Positions 26,364 through 36,800 of a stretch of 40,455 nucleotides of DNA are shown in pieces. Every line of letters begins with the position of its first letter. Within the stretch, counting starts at the first letter, position 1. The translations under genes were made by a program, and so were the position numbers. A model generated the notes under the pieces. It had not been told where the DNA came from, did not search any database, and saw only the letters and a program-made list of their open reading frames with translations. The stretch is from Opitutia bacterium (lineage in GTDB: Bacteria; Verrucomicrobiota; Verrucomicrobiia; Opitutales; Opitutaceae), in contig NSIG01000014.1 of assembly GCA_002737275.1 (NCBI GenBank), forward strand, positions 45,356 through 85,810. Reading direction: 5' to 3'.

Positions 26364-27251
26364 ATGAACGCTCCCATGCAGCTCGCCGAATCGGCTGCGG
26401 ATTTTTCATCCACCGAGCATCTTTTGCGGGTTGAGCGTCTACTGGTGGAGTTAGTCTCTGAATCGACGGCTGCCCATCTTGATTCTTTTGATACCGATCG
26501 CGCGGCCTTGACGCACCTTGCATCCGGCGGCCATCGTGTTCGCGCCAAGCTCGGGCTCGACGCCGGAATTCGGGTGGGACTGTCCCAAGATGATGCTGTT
26601 GTCGTCGGTGCAACGGTGGAGCTCTTGCACAACGCCTCTCTGGTCCACGACGACTTCCACGATGGCGCGATGCTCCGTCGCGGAGTTCCTACAGTTTTAG
26701 CCTCCCACGGTGCAGATGTGGCCGTGCTGACAGGAGATTTGCTCCTCTCGGCGGCCTACGCGGCGATCGCCCAATTTTCCCGACCCGCTGTAATTGCGGA
26801 CATGGTCCGCCTGATTCATCGGCGGACTGCTCAAGTAATCCGTGGCCAATGCGGCGACCTATCGGCTCGCAAGCGACCCGTCACCGAACTAGCCCGCTAT
26901 GAGGCAATCGTTGCTGGCAAATCCGGAGCCTTACTCAGTCTTCCATTGGAACTGGCTTTACTGGGCGCGGGCGTCCGCGATTCGCTTGGTCTGGCCCAAG
27001 AAGCGGCCGAGTCATTTGGCATCGGTTATCAAATCGTCGACGATCTCGAAGATGCGGAAATCGACGGCCCTCTTTCTTTAAACATCTTAAATGTTCTTCA
27101 GATCGAGCACCCTCCGATTGAGGCTGCCCGTCTCGCGCGCCAAATCGGATCACGGCACCTACAATTTGCGATGGATGCAGCTGGCCGACTGCCGCTGGGC
27201 GCTGGCGAATTGCTGGGCAAATTGGCCCGAGTTATGAGTGAGCGTCTGTGA
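26364..27251 (+). CDS. crtE: Geranylgeranyl diphosphate synthase (polyprenyl synthetase)
   Basis: LLHNASLVHDDFHDGAMLRRGVPTVLASHGADVAVLTGDLLLSAAY; second Asp-rich motif GIGYQIVDDLEDAE. Confidence 0.9.
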   Translation: MNAPMQLAESAADFSSTEHLLRVERLLVELVSESTAAHLDSFDTDRAALTHLASGGHRVRAKLGLDAGIRVGLSQDDAVVVGATVELLHNASLVHDDFHDGAMLRRGVPTVLASHGADVAVLTGDLLLSAAYAAIAQFSRPAVIADMVRLIHRRTAQVIRGQCGDLSARKRPVTELARYEAIVAGKSGALLSLPLELALLGAGVRDSLGLAQEAAESFGIGYQIVDDLEDAEIDGPLSLNILNVLQIEHPPIEAARLARQIGSRHLQFAMDAAGRLPLGAGELLGKLARVMSERL

Positions 27252-27269
27252 CGGGTCGGGACACTCCGA

Positions 27270-28745
27270 ATGCAGGCAATTGTCGTCGGGGCCGGTTTCG
27301 GTGGGATCGCCTCGGCGCTGCGCTTACGCGCAAAAGGTTACGAAGTTCGCCTGATTGACCGGTGCGAAATGATCGGTGGGCGGGCTCAGGTCTACGTGCG
27401 GGAGGGCTTCCGCCACGACGCCGGTCCCACGGTGATCACGGCGCCGTTCTTGCTTGAAGAACTGTTCATATTGTTCGGCGAGCGGATGGAGAATTCCCTC
27501 AAATTAGTGCCACTCAAACCGTGGTATCGTTTTGAATTTTCCGATGGCGATCATTTTGATTATGGCGGGACGCTGGAGGATACGCTGGCCGAAATCAGCC
27601 GGATCGAACCGCGCGATCGCGAGGGCTACCTCGCGCTGCTAGCCCATTCCCGCCGTATTTTCGACGTAGGCTTCACCGAGCTTTCCGCTCAGCCATTTGA
27701 TCGGTTCTCGACCATGCTTAAGCAGGTCCCGCGCTTGGTCGGTTTGCGCAATTACGAGACCGTGTGGACCATGGTGAAGCGCCACTTGCATAGCGAGAAA
27801 CTGCGCCAAGCATTTTCAATCCAACCCTTGTTGGTTGGAGGCAATCCGTTTGATACGACCAGCATCTATGGGCTCATTCATTTTCTCGAACGGGCTTACG
27901 GCGTGCACTTCGCGATGGGCGGAACCGGGGCGGTCACGGCTGCACTCCGCGGTTTGATGCAGCGACACGGCATCGAGATTCAACTCAATACCTCGGTTGA
28001 TTCCATCGTTATCGAACAGGGGCGGGCCACGGGCATTTGCTTGGAGAATGGAACGAAACTGGAAGCCGACGTAGTCGTCTCGAATGCCGATGCCGCCCAC
28101 CTCTATCGCGCGATGATTCCTCCGGCGCAGCAGAGTGCCGCGAGCCGGTTGAAACTCGCGGCGGCGCACTATTCAATGGGACTTTTTGTGATCTATTTCG
28201 GGACGACTCGGACTTACCCGGCGGTGGCCCATCACACCGTTTGGATGGGTTCACGTTATCGCGAACTGCTCGTCGATATATTCCATCGTAAAATTCTGGC
28301 GGACGACTTCTCCCTTTATCTGCATCGACCGACCGCAACCGACCCAAGCTTCGCGCCTCCGGGATGCGACAGTTTTTACGTGCTTTGCCCGGTGCCAAAC
28401 CAGCAGGCAAAAATTGATTGGTCAGTCGAAGGACCCCGCTTGTGCAACCGGATTGTAGCGGCGCTTGATCGCACGATTCTGCCGGGATTGACCGCGACCA
28501 TCACCGCGGACTTTTACAAAACACCGGACGATTTCGCCCACGACTACCTGAGCGTGCACGGGGCTGGGTTTTCCGTCGCGCCGTTGTTTCGACAGTCCGC
28601 TTGGTTTCGCTTTCATAATCGGGCCGAAGGCATCCGTAATCTTTACCTGGCCGGTGCCGGAACTCATCCGGGCGCAGGGCTGCCCGGTGTGCTCTGCTCG
28701 GCCAAAGTCGTGGATACGCTCATCCCGGCGGCATCTTCAGCGTGA
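27270..28745 (+). CDS. crtI: Phytoene desaturase
   Basis: FAD motif AIVVGAGFGGIASALRLRAKGYEVRLIDRCEMIGGRAQVYVREGFRHDAGPTVITAPFLLEELF; C-terminal NLYLAGAGTHPGAGLPGVLCSAKVV. Confidence 0.96.
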   Translation: MQAIVVGAGFGGIASALRLRAKGYEVRLIDRCEMIGGRAQVYVREGFRHDAGPTVITAPFLLEELFILFGERMENSLKLVPLKPWYRFEFSDGDHFDYGGTLEDTLAEISRIEPRDREGYLALLAHSRRIFDVGFTELSAQPFDRFSTMLKQVPRLVGLRNYETVWTMVKRHLHSEKLRQAFSIQPLLVGGNPFDTTSIYGLIHFLERAYGVHFAMGGTGAVTAALRGLMQRHGIEIQLNTSVDSIVIEQGRATGICLENGTKLEADVVVSNADAAHLYRAMIPPAQQSAASRLKLAAAHYSMGLFVIYFGTTRTYPAVAHHTVWMGSRYRELLVDIFHRKILADDFSLYLHRPTATDPSFAPPGCDSFYVLCPVPNQQAKIDWSVEGPRLCNRIVAALDRTILPGLTATITADFYKTPDDFAHDYLSVHGAGFSVAPLFRQSAWFRFHNRAEGIRNLYLAGAGTHPGAGLPGVLCSAKVVDTLIPAASSA

Positions 28746-29686
28746 AGCCGGCAACGAACAACGTCGCCCTGGCCACCGCCGAAAACGCGCTGAAGAAGAA
28801 AGGTCGTAGTTTTTATTGGGCGCGACGTCTTCTCGGCCCAGTTCATGCCAGCCGAGCAACTCGCCTCTACGGCTTTTGCCGTCACCTCGACGATCTCGCA
28901 GATGAGGCAACCTCGGTTGCGAGCGCCCGGGTTAAACTGAGTGCGGCCAGCCAAGATATCGCCGCAGGAGTCTCTTCAGATCCAGTGATTCGAGATGGGA
29001 TTGAGCTCATGCAAGAGTGTCGAATTTCCCCAGTAATCGCCGTCGAGTTGGTAAAAGGGCTCCTCTCCGATCTCGATCTCGTGCGCTGCCCAGACGAAGC
29101 GGCCCTGCTCCAATATTGCTACCGGGTGGCCGGAACCGTCGGAGTGATGATGTGCGGCGTGCTCGATGTATCCGATCCGAAGGCGTTCGCCCATGCCATC
29201 GATCTGGGAATTGCCATGCAGTTGACAAATATCTGTCGGGACATCGCGGAGGACGCGGCCGCAAATCGCCGCTACCTTCCCGCGTCTCTCATCGGTGATC
29301 TCGGCCCGGAGGAACTGATCTCGCCCTCCTTGGCGAGCCGACCCCGGCTCCGGCAAGGGGTGGAGACGTTGCTGAATCGTGCGGATCGGCACTACGCCAG
29401 CGGTGAAATGGGGCTGGCTTACCTGCCGCTTCGCGCTCGGAGCGGCATCTTGGTCGCAAGCCGCGTCTATCGCGCGATCGGCACAAGGTTAAGAGCGCAG
29501 GGTTCGATTTTTTGGGAGGGTCGGATTATGGTTTCAGATCGTCGAAAGGCCGGGTTAACCGTCGGCGCCTTGATCAGCGCATCCGGCCAAGGATTTTTTT
29601 GGCGCAAGCCTTTCGGGCATGATGCCAGCCTGCATGATGCACTGTTCGGGCTTCCCTACATCAAACTGGGCCATGCGATCCGATAG
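28742..29686 (+). CDS. crtB: Phytoene synthase
   Basis: GTG start overlapping the crtI stop; FYWARRLLGPVHASRATRLYGFCRHLDDLADE; AMQLTNICRDIAEDAAANRRYLP. Confidence 0.95.
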   Translation: MKPATNNVALATAENALKKKGRSFYWARRLLGPVHASRATRLYGFCRHLDDLADEATSVASARVKLSAASQDIAAGVSSDPVIRDGIELMQECRISPVIAVELVKGLLSDLDLVRCPDEAALLQYCYRVAGTVGVMMCGVLDVSDPKAFAHAIDLGIAMQLTNICRDIAEDAAANRRYLPASLIGDLGPEELISPSLASRPRLRQGVETLLNRADRHYASGEMGLAYLPLRARSGILVASRVYRAIGTRLRAQGSIFWEGRIMVSDRRKAGLTVGALISASGQGFFWRKPFGHDASLHDALFGLPYIKLGHAIR

Positions 29687-30854
29687 CGATATTGCAATTC
29701 TTGGCGGTGGGTGTGCCGGCTTAAGTCTAGCCATGCGACTCGCAGACTCGGGCGCGGAAGGCCCAAACGTAGTGGTGCTTGAGGGTAGGGCGCTCTATGC
29801 CCCGGACCGGACTTGGTGTTTCTGGGATGATGGAAATGCGCGTCTGCGCCATCTCGTTCAGCATCGTTGGAGCTCGGTCGCGGTCGCAGACCACCGGCGT
29901 CGGGTCACGGTCGACTGTCGCGCAGCGCCTTATCAAATGATACCGGCGGCAGCCTTCTACGCTGCCGCTACCCAGACGATTGCTAGAACTTCTCGGATCG
30001 AACTCGCGATGAACGAGACCGTTATCGCTGAGCCTCAAAAAGAGGATCGTCGCTGGCGAATTGAGACGAGTACCGGCGTGCGATACGCAAAACAGATTAT
30101 TGATACCCGTCCCCAACCGCGGCCTGAGCGTGAATCCGTTATTTTGTGGCAATCCTTCTCGGGCCACGAAGTGACGTGTGACGCGGCTTGCTTCGATCCC
30201 GAATCCGCGACCCTCATGGATTTTTCTTCAAGTCATAAGGGCGAAATCACTTTTCTTTATCTGCTCCCTTTTTCAAAGCACCGCGCGTTGATTGAGGCTA
30301 CCGTCTTCGCGCCCAAGCCACTCGGTCCTAGCGAACTGGCGGACAGGTTAGGAGGCCTCGTTCGCCAGTGTGTGGGTGAAGCGAGTTTTTCCGTGCTGCG
30401 CTCCGAGCATGGCATACTGCCGATGGGCCAAGCCACTCCCGCTCAAAATATGGACGCTACCTTTGTCCGCGCCGGCATGGCTGGGGGCGCTGTGCGCGCG
30501 GCCTCGGGTTTCGCTTTCCAGCGGATTCAACGATGGGCTGAAGACTGCGCCGCCGCGCTGTTGGCCGGACACCCGCCAAGGGCGCATTCCCCGGACCCGT
30601 GGCTTCTTCGGACCATGGACGGCCTCTTTCTTCGCGTTCTTCGGGCGAGACCCGAACTCGCCCCGGACCTTTTTTTCAAACTGTTCGCGATGAAAAACTC
30701 CGGCCATATCATCCGCTTTATGAGCGATTGCCCAACTCTGGCCGACTACGCGGCCATCGTCTCGGTATTACCGGCTGGACCTTTCTTGAGGGAGATCCCA
30801 CGCAGCTTAACGGTTTCATCTCGAAGATCGATTAAGGGCCGTGCCGCCGGATGA
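29673..30854 (+). CDS. crtY: Lycopene beta-cyclase (CrtY family)
   Basis: DIAILGGGCAGLSLAMRLAD, APDRTWCFWDD, ILWQSFSGHEVTCDAACFDPESATLMDF, FLYLLPFSKHRALIEATVF, GILPMGQ; start overlaps crtB. Confidence 0.93.
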   Translation: MRSDSDIAILGGGCAGLSLAMRLADSGAEGPNVVVLEGRALYAPDRTWCFWDDGNARLRHLVQHRWSSVAVADHRRRVTVDCRAAPYQMIPAAAFYAAATQTIARTSRIELAMNETVIAEPQKEDRRWRIETSTGVRYAKQIIDTRPQPRPERESVILWQSFSGHEVTCDAACFDPESATLMDFSSSHKGEITFLYLLPFSKHRALIEATVFAPKPLGPSELADRLGGLVRQCVGEASFSVLRSEHGILPMGQATPAQNMDATFVRAGMAGGAVRAASGFAFQRIQRWAEDCAAALLAGHPPRAHSPDPWLLRTMDGLFLRVLRARPELAPDLFFKLFAMKNSGHIIRFMSDCPTLADYAAIVSVLPAGPFLREIPRSLTVSSRRSIKGRAAG

Positions 30855-31741
30855 AAGCTCAGAGAACCCAAGGTCTGGTCTTCAGTATCGCCGCCCTTGT
30901 TCTTGCGGCGGCGTCGTTGGTCCTTGGACGTTTCGACGAGCGGATCGAATTGATTGTGGTAGCCTCGCTCATCGTTGTTCTCGGCGTGCCTCATGGCGCA
31001 CTCGACACGCTTTTCGCCCATCGGCTTTACGGAATTAGCACCCTCGGAGGCTGGCTTCGGTTTGGCGTAATCTACCTGCTTCTCGCCGGTTTGGTGGTTG
31101 GTCTGTGGCTCCTCCAACCCGCGCTGTTTCTCATCGGCTTTCTCATCATCTCAGCCGCGCATTTTTCAGGCGATCCTACGGCTGGAACTCCGTGGCCCAC
31201 CCGCACCGTCTATGGCGGCGCGATCACAATCCTGCCCGCTCTTCTCCACGCTGCGGATATCGCGCGACTCTTTGCACTCCTTGCCGGAGAAGAGTCGGCC
31301 GCGATCATAGTGCCATGGCTCAGTCTGCTCGCTTGGCCGTGGGTCGTCGGCCTAGTTCTAGCCAGTCTGCAACGCGTACGCTCGGATTGGTTGACCGCGG
31401 TGGAACTAGGCGCCGTCGGTGTGCTCGCGATCGTGGCGCCGCCTCTCATCTCCTTCGTCGTCTTTTTCTGCGGCATGCATAGCGCCCGGCACATCCTTAG
31501 GTCGATGGACTATTCCGACCGGTCCTCCCTCTACCGACTCCTCGCCGCCGCCCTTTTACCGATGCTGGGAGTTTTGGGTGGGTCGGCTCTCGCTTGGTAT
31601 TTTCTTCGTGAGATTTCACTCGATGCCAAAATTATCCAGTTGGTCTTCGTTGGACTCGCCGCTTTGACGGTCCCGCACATGGCTTTGGTGGAACAAGTCC
31701 GGCTTTCCGGATGGAAAAAACCAACTACCACCCACCTTTAA
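30851..31741 (+). CDS. blh: Beta-carotene 15,15'-dioxygenase, Brp/Blh family (retinal-forming)
   Basis: VVLGVPHGALDTLFAHRL, IISAAHFSGD, FFCGMHSARHILRSMDY, LAALTVPHMALVEQ; ATGA overlap with crtY. Confidence 0.94.
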   Translation: MKAQRTQGLVFSIAALVLAAASLVLGRFDERIELIVVASLIVVLGVPHGALDTLFAHRLYGISTLGGWLRFGVIYLLLAGLVVGLWLLQPALFLIGFLIISAAHFSGDPTAGTPWPTRTVYGGAITILPALLHAADIARLFALLAGEESAAIIVPWLSLLAWPWVVGLVLASLQRVRSDWLTAVELGAVGVLAIVAPPLISFVVFFCGMHSARHILRSMDYSDRSSLYRLLAAALLPMLGVLGGSALAWYFLREISLDAKIIQLVFVGLAALTVPHMALVEQVRLSGWKKPTTTHL

Positions 31742-32034
31742 TTATATCCAAACGACGAAGTTGGGGCAGCGTTTGCCGCAGAGCAGATGTTCGAGGCAAA
31801 AAGCTGAACTGAGAAACGAGCCGCCGGCTTGGGGTCCTTCGCCACGAGAAGGAGATTTTTTGGCCAACGGGAGATCTCGAAACCTCGTCACGGGCGCCAG
31901 TCTCAAAACAGCTCAGAGGCGCGCGAGATGGATTTCTTACCTCGGGGTAATCCTGTCGGCCCAAACGCCAACTGGACACCTCTCCGGTCTTAATGGGCAT
32001 TTCGAAAATCACCGCCCCTGACTTTTTTAAAGGC

Positions 32035-33381
32035 CTATCTCATCGCCCTCACCACGGGCTGCGTCCACGCCGTTTCAAACTCGTTGGCTACACTGCCGTT
32101 CACTTTCGCCTGCGAGGAAATCACCCGGGCGCGCACGTAAATCTCGTCGCCGCGCAACGTGTAGCTCGCCGTCGACCCCTTAACTTCGGCCAACACCGCG
32201 CCCACGTCTTTGCTGTAGCGGCGGTGCGGCAGGGTCCTCGCCGCCGAGGCATCGCCGGTGCGCGGCGGCAGCAATTGGCTCGACGGATCGTAGCCTCGGC
32301 GTGTGCCGATGAACTGCGTTACGTAGGTCACGCCGGGATCCGCTTGGATTTCCAACCCTAGCGTCGTCGCCGTCCGGGTCACTTCTTTCAGCGTCACGCC
32401 CGACGTCGCGTAAAAATCTCCCGCTTCCATGGCCAAAATAATCGACTCCGGCGTGAGGTGGCGTGCCCGCACCATCACCCAGCCGCGGCCCGAATTGCTC
32501 TTCCCGAGCATTTGCTCGTGGTAGTGGTGCGAGTCATCGACGCCGATGCCATACATCACGTCGAGCTTGAGCTCGGCGAGCCGGCGCGTGAGCACCACGT
32601 CCCAAATCTCTTCGTTGCTCAGGTGCGCGACGTCGCCGGCATTATGAACTCCCGGATGGCCGTTATAAACTTCGAAGAATTTCTCGTGGTGCACCTGCAT
32701 CAATTCCTCCGCGGTTACCCCCCAAATAAAATTCGGGTGATTTAGATGCGGGAACATCGGCTGCCCCGTTTCCTCCCGCTGCACTCGCACGGCTTCGGCC
32801 GTGCGTTGCATGATTTCGAGCGCATTATCCGCCGCGACCGGCGCAACGAGGGTGCGCGGATTTATGAGATTCATGTGCACCGGCCCGCCTTGCGCCGGCG
32901 TCGTGGCCGTTGCCGGGCGCTTCCAATTTGCAGTCACCTCAAGACCCGGAATCATCAGAAACCGCCCCGGCTCCTCGAAGAGTGTACGATATTCGGTGAG
33001 CGGCTTGAGCCGCACTTCCTGCGTGCCCGCCGCCTCGCGTTGCTCGACCCAGTCGGCGCCGAAGCGCGCGACGTAGTTTTCCAATACGACCCCGCCGCCG
33101 CGCTGCACCACTTTGCCCGCCACGACCGCCGGGGGCTTGATCGCGAACCACCGCTGGCCCTCCGCCATGATGTTGTGATCCGACATCGCGAGGAAGTGAT
33201 AGCCAGCGCGTTTATACCAATCGGTGATCATTTCCGGGTAATCGTCGCCGTCGCTCCAGAGCGAGTGGGTGTGCAAATTGCCCTTGAACCAACGCGGTCC
33301 CGATTCGGCGGCGGGCAACGGAGTCATCGCTCCACCGACTCCGATCGCGCCGCAAAGCAGGAAAAGCCCGAGAGTTTTCAT
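32035..33381 (-). CDS. PHP-domain CehA/McbA-family metallohydrolase, secreted
   Basis: WFKGNLHTHSLWSDGDDYPEMITDWYKRAGYHFLAMSDHNIMAEG; HLNHPNFIWGVTAEEL; GVDDSHHYHE; start MKTLGLFLLCGAIGVGG. Confidence 0.88.
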   Translation of the reverse strand: MKTLGLFLLCGAIGVGGAMTPLPAAESGPRWFKGNLHTHSLWSDGDDYPEMITDWYKRAGYHFLAMSDHNIMAEGQRWFAIKPPAVVAGKVVQRGGGVVLENYVARFGADWVEQREAAGTQEVRLKPLTEYRTLFEEPGRFLMIPGLEVTANWKRPATATTPAQGGPVHMNLINPRTLVAPVAADNALEIMQRTAEAVRVQREETGQPMFPHLNHPNFIWGVTAEELMQVHHEKFFEVYNGHPGVHNAGDVAHLSNEEIWDVVLTRRLAELKLDVMYGIGVDDSHHYHEQMLGKSNSGRGWVMVRARHLTPESIILAMEAGDFYATSGVTLKEVTRTATTLGLEIQADPGVTYVTQFIGTRRGYDPSSQLLPPRTGDASAARTLPHRRYSKDVGAVLAEVKGSTASYTLRGDEIYVRARVISSQAKVNGSVANEFETAWTQPVVRAMR

Positions 33382-33454
33382 CAGACAAGATTCACGAACC
33401 GATTGGCCACGCGAGTAAAGCCACCAACCGTGACAATCCGGCTGCCCGCGCGCT

Positions 33455-33732
33455 CTATCCGCGCCGCCGGCGCCACGCCGCAAGGTCCAGCACCGCCAAG
33501 CCAAAATCACGCCCACGGGCGCCGGCTCCGGAATGGCCGTGCCGGTAAACGTCCCCATCTGGCTCCAATACGGAGCGAGGCTGCTCATGGGGGATAATCC
33601 ATGCCGCTCACCGTCGCGATTGGGCCCACGTCGTTCCAAGCCGGCCCGTTGTTCGGGTCGCTCGTGCTGCCCGCCGGACGGCCAAAAACGATCAGCGCCC
33701 GAGCCGATGGCACCGCGACCGGTCCAAATCAC
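33455..33732 (-). pseudogene. Decayed 3' end of a PEP-CTERM-anchored protein
   Basis: GTFTGTAIPEPAPVG in one frame, followed in another frame by GLAVLDLAAWRRRRG*; a third piece VFGRPAGSTSDPNNGPAWNDVGPIATVSGMDYPP upstream in a different frame. Confidence 0.55.
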
Positions 33733-33869
33733 GCGGCCAAAATGAACACCATAAACCGAAGTCTGGCCGACAAATCCATCGCAGGAATTTAGGGAGCGCT
33801 CGATGGGGACTCAGGCGCTCACCTTGATTTTGCAATGTCAGCGGCGCCGGCGGGCCGGGCGGCGGGGGG

Positions 33870-36800
33870 TTAAAACGTGCCCTTAATCCCGGCGGTCCAA
33901 AGCGAGCCGCCGTAGTCGTCGCGCTGGCGGAATTTCGCATAGACCGGCGTGTTCGGCCCATAGGTTTTCTGGTCTTCGGTGGCCCCGCCGAAATTGCGCA
34001 GGGCGACGAAAAAGCCGAGCTGGCGGGTGATAAAATATTCACCGCTGATATCGATGTAGAGACGTTTGGGGCGATAGTTGTAGGTGCCGGGCTCGATGCT
34101 GCGGCCAATGATGGCGGCGCGGCGCTGGAGACCGCGGTAGTTTTCATTGATGCGAAGATTCCACTTCGGCCGGGTGATGCTGAGGCCAAAGTTAGCGACA
34201 AAGGGATTCATATCTAGGAACTGGTCGAAGGACCGCTTCGCGCGTTGGGAGCTGGCATTCACGAAGAACCGCATCCCTCGCGCCCAGTGCGGCAGAAAGG
34301 TGAGCGGCTGCTGGTAGTCGAATTCTAGACCATGCATTCGCACGTTTTCGGGGTTATTGTAATTCGTGGAGACGTCGTACTCCGCATAGGTGTCGGGATC
34401 GAGGGCGTAGGTCGCGAGAAATTCGTCGGTGGGCCGCGCCACGGTGGTGACAAAGGCGTTTTGGTAATCGCGGATGAAGGCACCGGCGGAAACTTGGCCG
34501 CCGCCCACGAAGTAATATTCGAGGCGGGCGACGTAGCTCTCGGCTTGCCACGCTTTCAGGTTCACGTTGCCGAGGGTGATACGATTGCTCGAGCTGGGAA
34601 GATTCTCGGTGTTGGGGAGGGTCACGCCGCTGACGTAGTTGGTAAACTCCGGGCGGCCGACGGTCTGGTAGTAGGCGCCGCGCGCGATTAGATTTTCAGA
34701 AAGATTGTAGCCGAGGTTGATGCTGGGGAAGAGGCGGAGAAATTCCTTTTTTGCGGTGTAACCCCGGTCGATGAGTGTGCGTTGGAGCGCGCCGAGCGGA
34801 TCGGTGGCGCTGTTGACGATCTGGAGGGGAATGCCGTTCGGATCTTTGACGACGGTGCCGGCGGCATCGCGACGGAAGTTGCGCGTCGGATCGTTGAGCA
34901 CGCCTTGGGCGTTGATGTTGGTCTGCTCGGCGCGAAGGCCGGTGGTGAGTTTCAAGCGGTTGCTGAAAAACGCGGCATCGGCGCGGAAGTAGCCCGAGGA
35001 GATGATCTCCTGCACGCGGTTCGAGTTGTTGGTCTGGTTGGTGTAGTCGGCGTTGGCGTTGCGGGTCCAGTGGCTGGGGTTTGCGCGGTAGCTCTGCCAG
35101 AGTTGGCCGTTGTCCACGTGCTGCTGCTTGGGGAGGCCGAAGTCGGGGATGCGCGTCGAGTAGATCGCGTCCAGGAACGGGAGGGGATTGTCGTCGTTGA
35201 TCAGGCCGGCCTGGGTTGTGGGCGTGGTGCTGGCGCGGCCATCCGCGCCCACGTAGTTGTAGAGTTCGCCCGAGGTGCCCCGGCGGTCGCGGAGCACGGT
35301 GCGGAGATCGACGCCGGCCTTCAACGCGACCGGGATATCGCGCACTACGAAGTCGCGGCGGATGTTGCCGAAGGCTTGGCGGCGGGTCTCGTAGGCCTTT
35401 TGCCGGATGCTGTTGGCCGAGACGATCGAGTAGCTTTTGAGGTCGGATGGATCGACCTTATTGCCGGCGGGATCGGTCACCATGAAGCGGCCCGGGCGGA
35501 GATAAAAAATGTCGTCGAAGCGGATCGTCACGTGGGTGCGGCGCCCGATGAAACTGTTAAAAGCCCCGTCATCGATGTCCTGGTATACGATGCGCGACGT
35601 AGAGTAAGAGGCGCCAGCATCGAGCTTCCAAAGTGGGCCGTCATGGCGCCAGGTAAGCGTGGGCATGAGGGTGCGGCCGGGGCGGATGCGGCCGTTGTTC
35701 ACCAGCTCGATCTGGCCGGCGTTGATGGTGGGGCCGGTCGTGGGAAACGCGCTCTCGGTGCCGCGGGTGAACGTCGGACCCCAGTCGCCCGGGGCAACGC
35801 GGTTGATGGTTATATTCTGGGTGCGGGTGGCGAAGTGCTCGCGGAGGTAAGCATAGGAAAAACCGAAGGAGAGACGGTCGCGGGGGGCGAAACGCCAGTC
35901 CACCGTGGTCGCGAAAGAATAGCGGGTCGTGTCTTTGCCGGAGTCGCGCCACGAGTAGTTGGTCAGATAGGGTTTGTCGGGCGTGGTGTCGGGCAGTCCC
36001 GTGCTCGCCGTCGCCGCAGCGTTTGTGACGGCGGCGGCGCCGCGCCACTGGGTCGCCTGGTTGCTCTGCGGCGTATACTGCATCGAGTAGCCGGCGGAAA
36101 ACGTGAACCCGAAGTTTCGATTCACCGGCACGACCGCCGATACATCGAAGCCGGGATGAATCTTGTAAGTTTTTTCGCCCCAACCGGGACCGGGCGACTG
36201 GCGCAGAAAGGAGCGCTCGGCGTCCTTCATCAGGAAGGCGACGCTGTAGTTGTAGGACGGGCGGTTCCGCTCGAACGCGCTGCGCGGCACGAAATTCACC
36301 GAGCCGGCGAGGGCGGAGCCGGGTTGCTCGGGCGTGGGCGAGCGGTTCACCTCGACGCGCGAGACGCTATTGATGGAAACTTGGTCGAGCTCGACGGCCC
36401 GGGTGGTGCCGCCGCCGGCGGCGCTGGCCATATCAAAACCACCCATGGAAATCGGGACGTTGCCGGCCGGCACGCCACTGATGGAGAACCGTCGGGCATC
36501 ACCGCCGGTGTAGTCGCTTGTGATGCCGGGGAGAAACTTCATGAACTCACCCACGCTGCCGTCGGCAATGGTGCCGAATTCGTCGGCCGAGACGACGTTC
36601 GTGATGTTCTTCGCGAAGCGCTGCTCGTTGATCGCCAGCGAAGCCGCATCCAGCTCTTTCGACGAAGTGACGTTAAAAGCGTCGAGCTTGATCGTGTCGC
36701 CCACGGCGTTCCCCCTTGCCGACGGAGTCTCGCCGGTGAACGCGACGTCGCGTTGCACGGTCTGATTAGGGCTAACGGTCAACGCCTCGGTGAGAACGCC

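Noticed and set aside
31761-32021. 86-aa ORF between blh and the cehA-like gene
   Set aside because: No family resemblance; likely a chance ORF in intergenic DNA.
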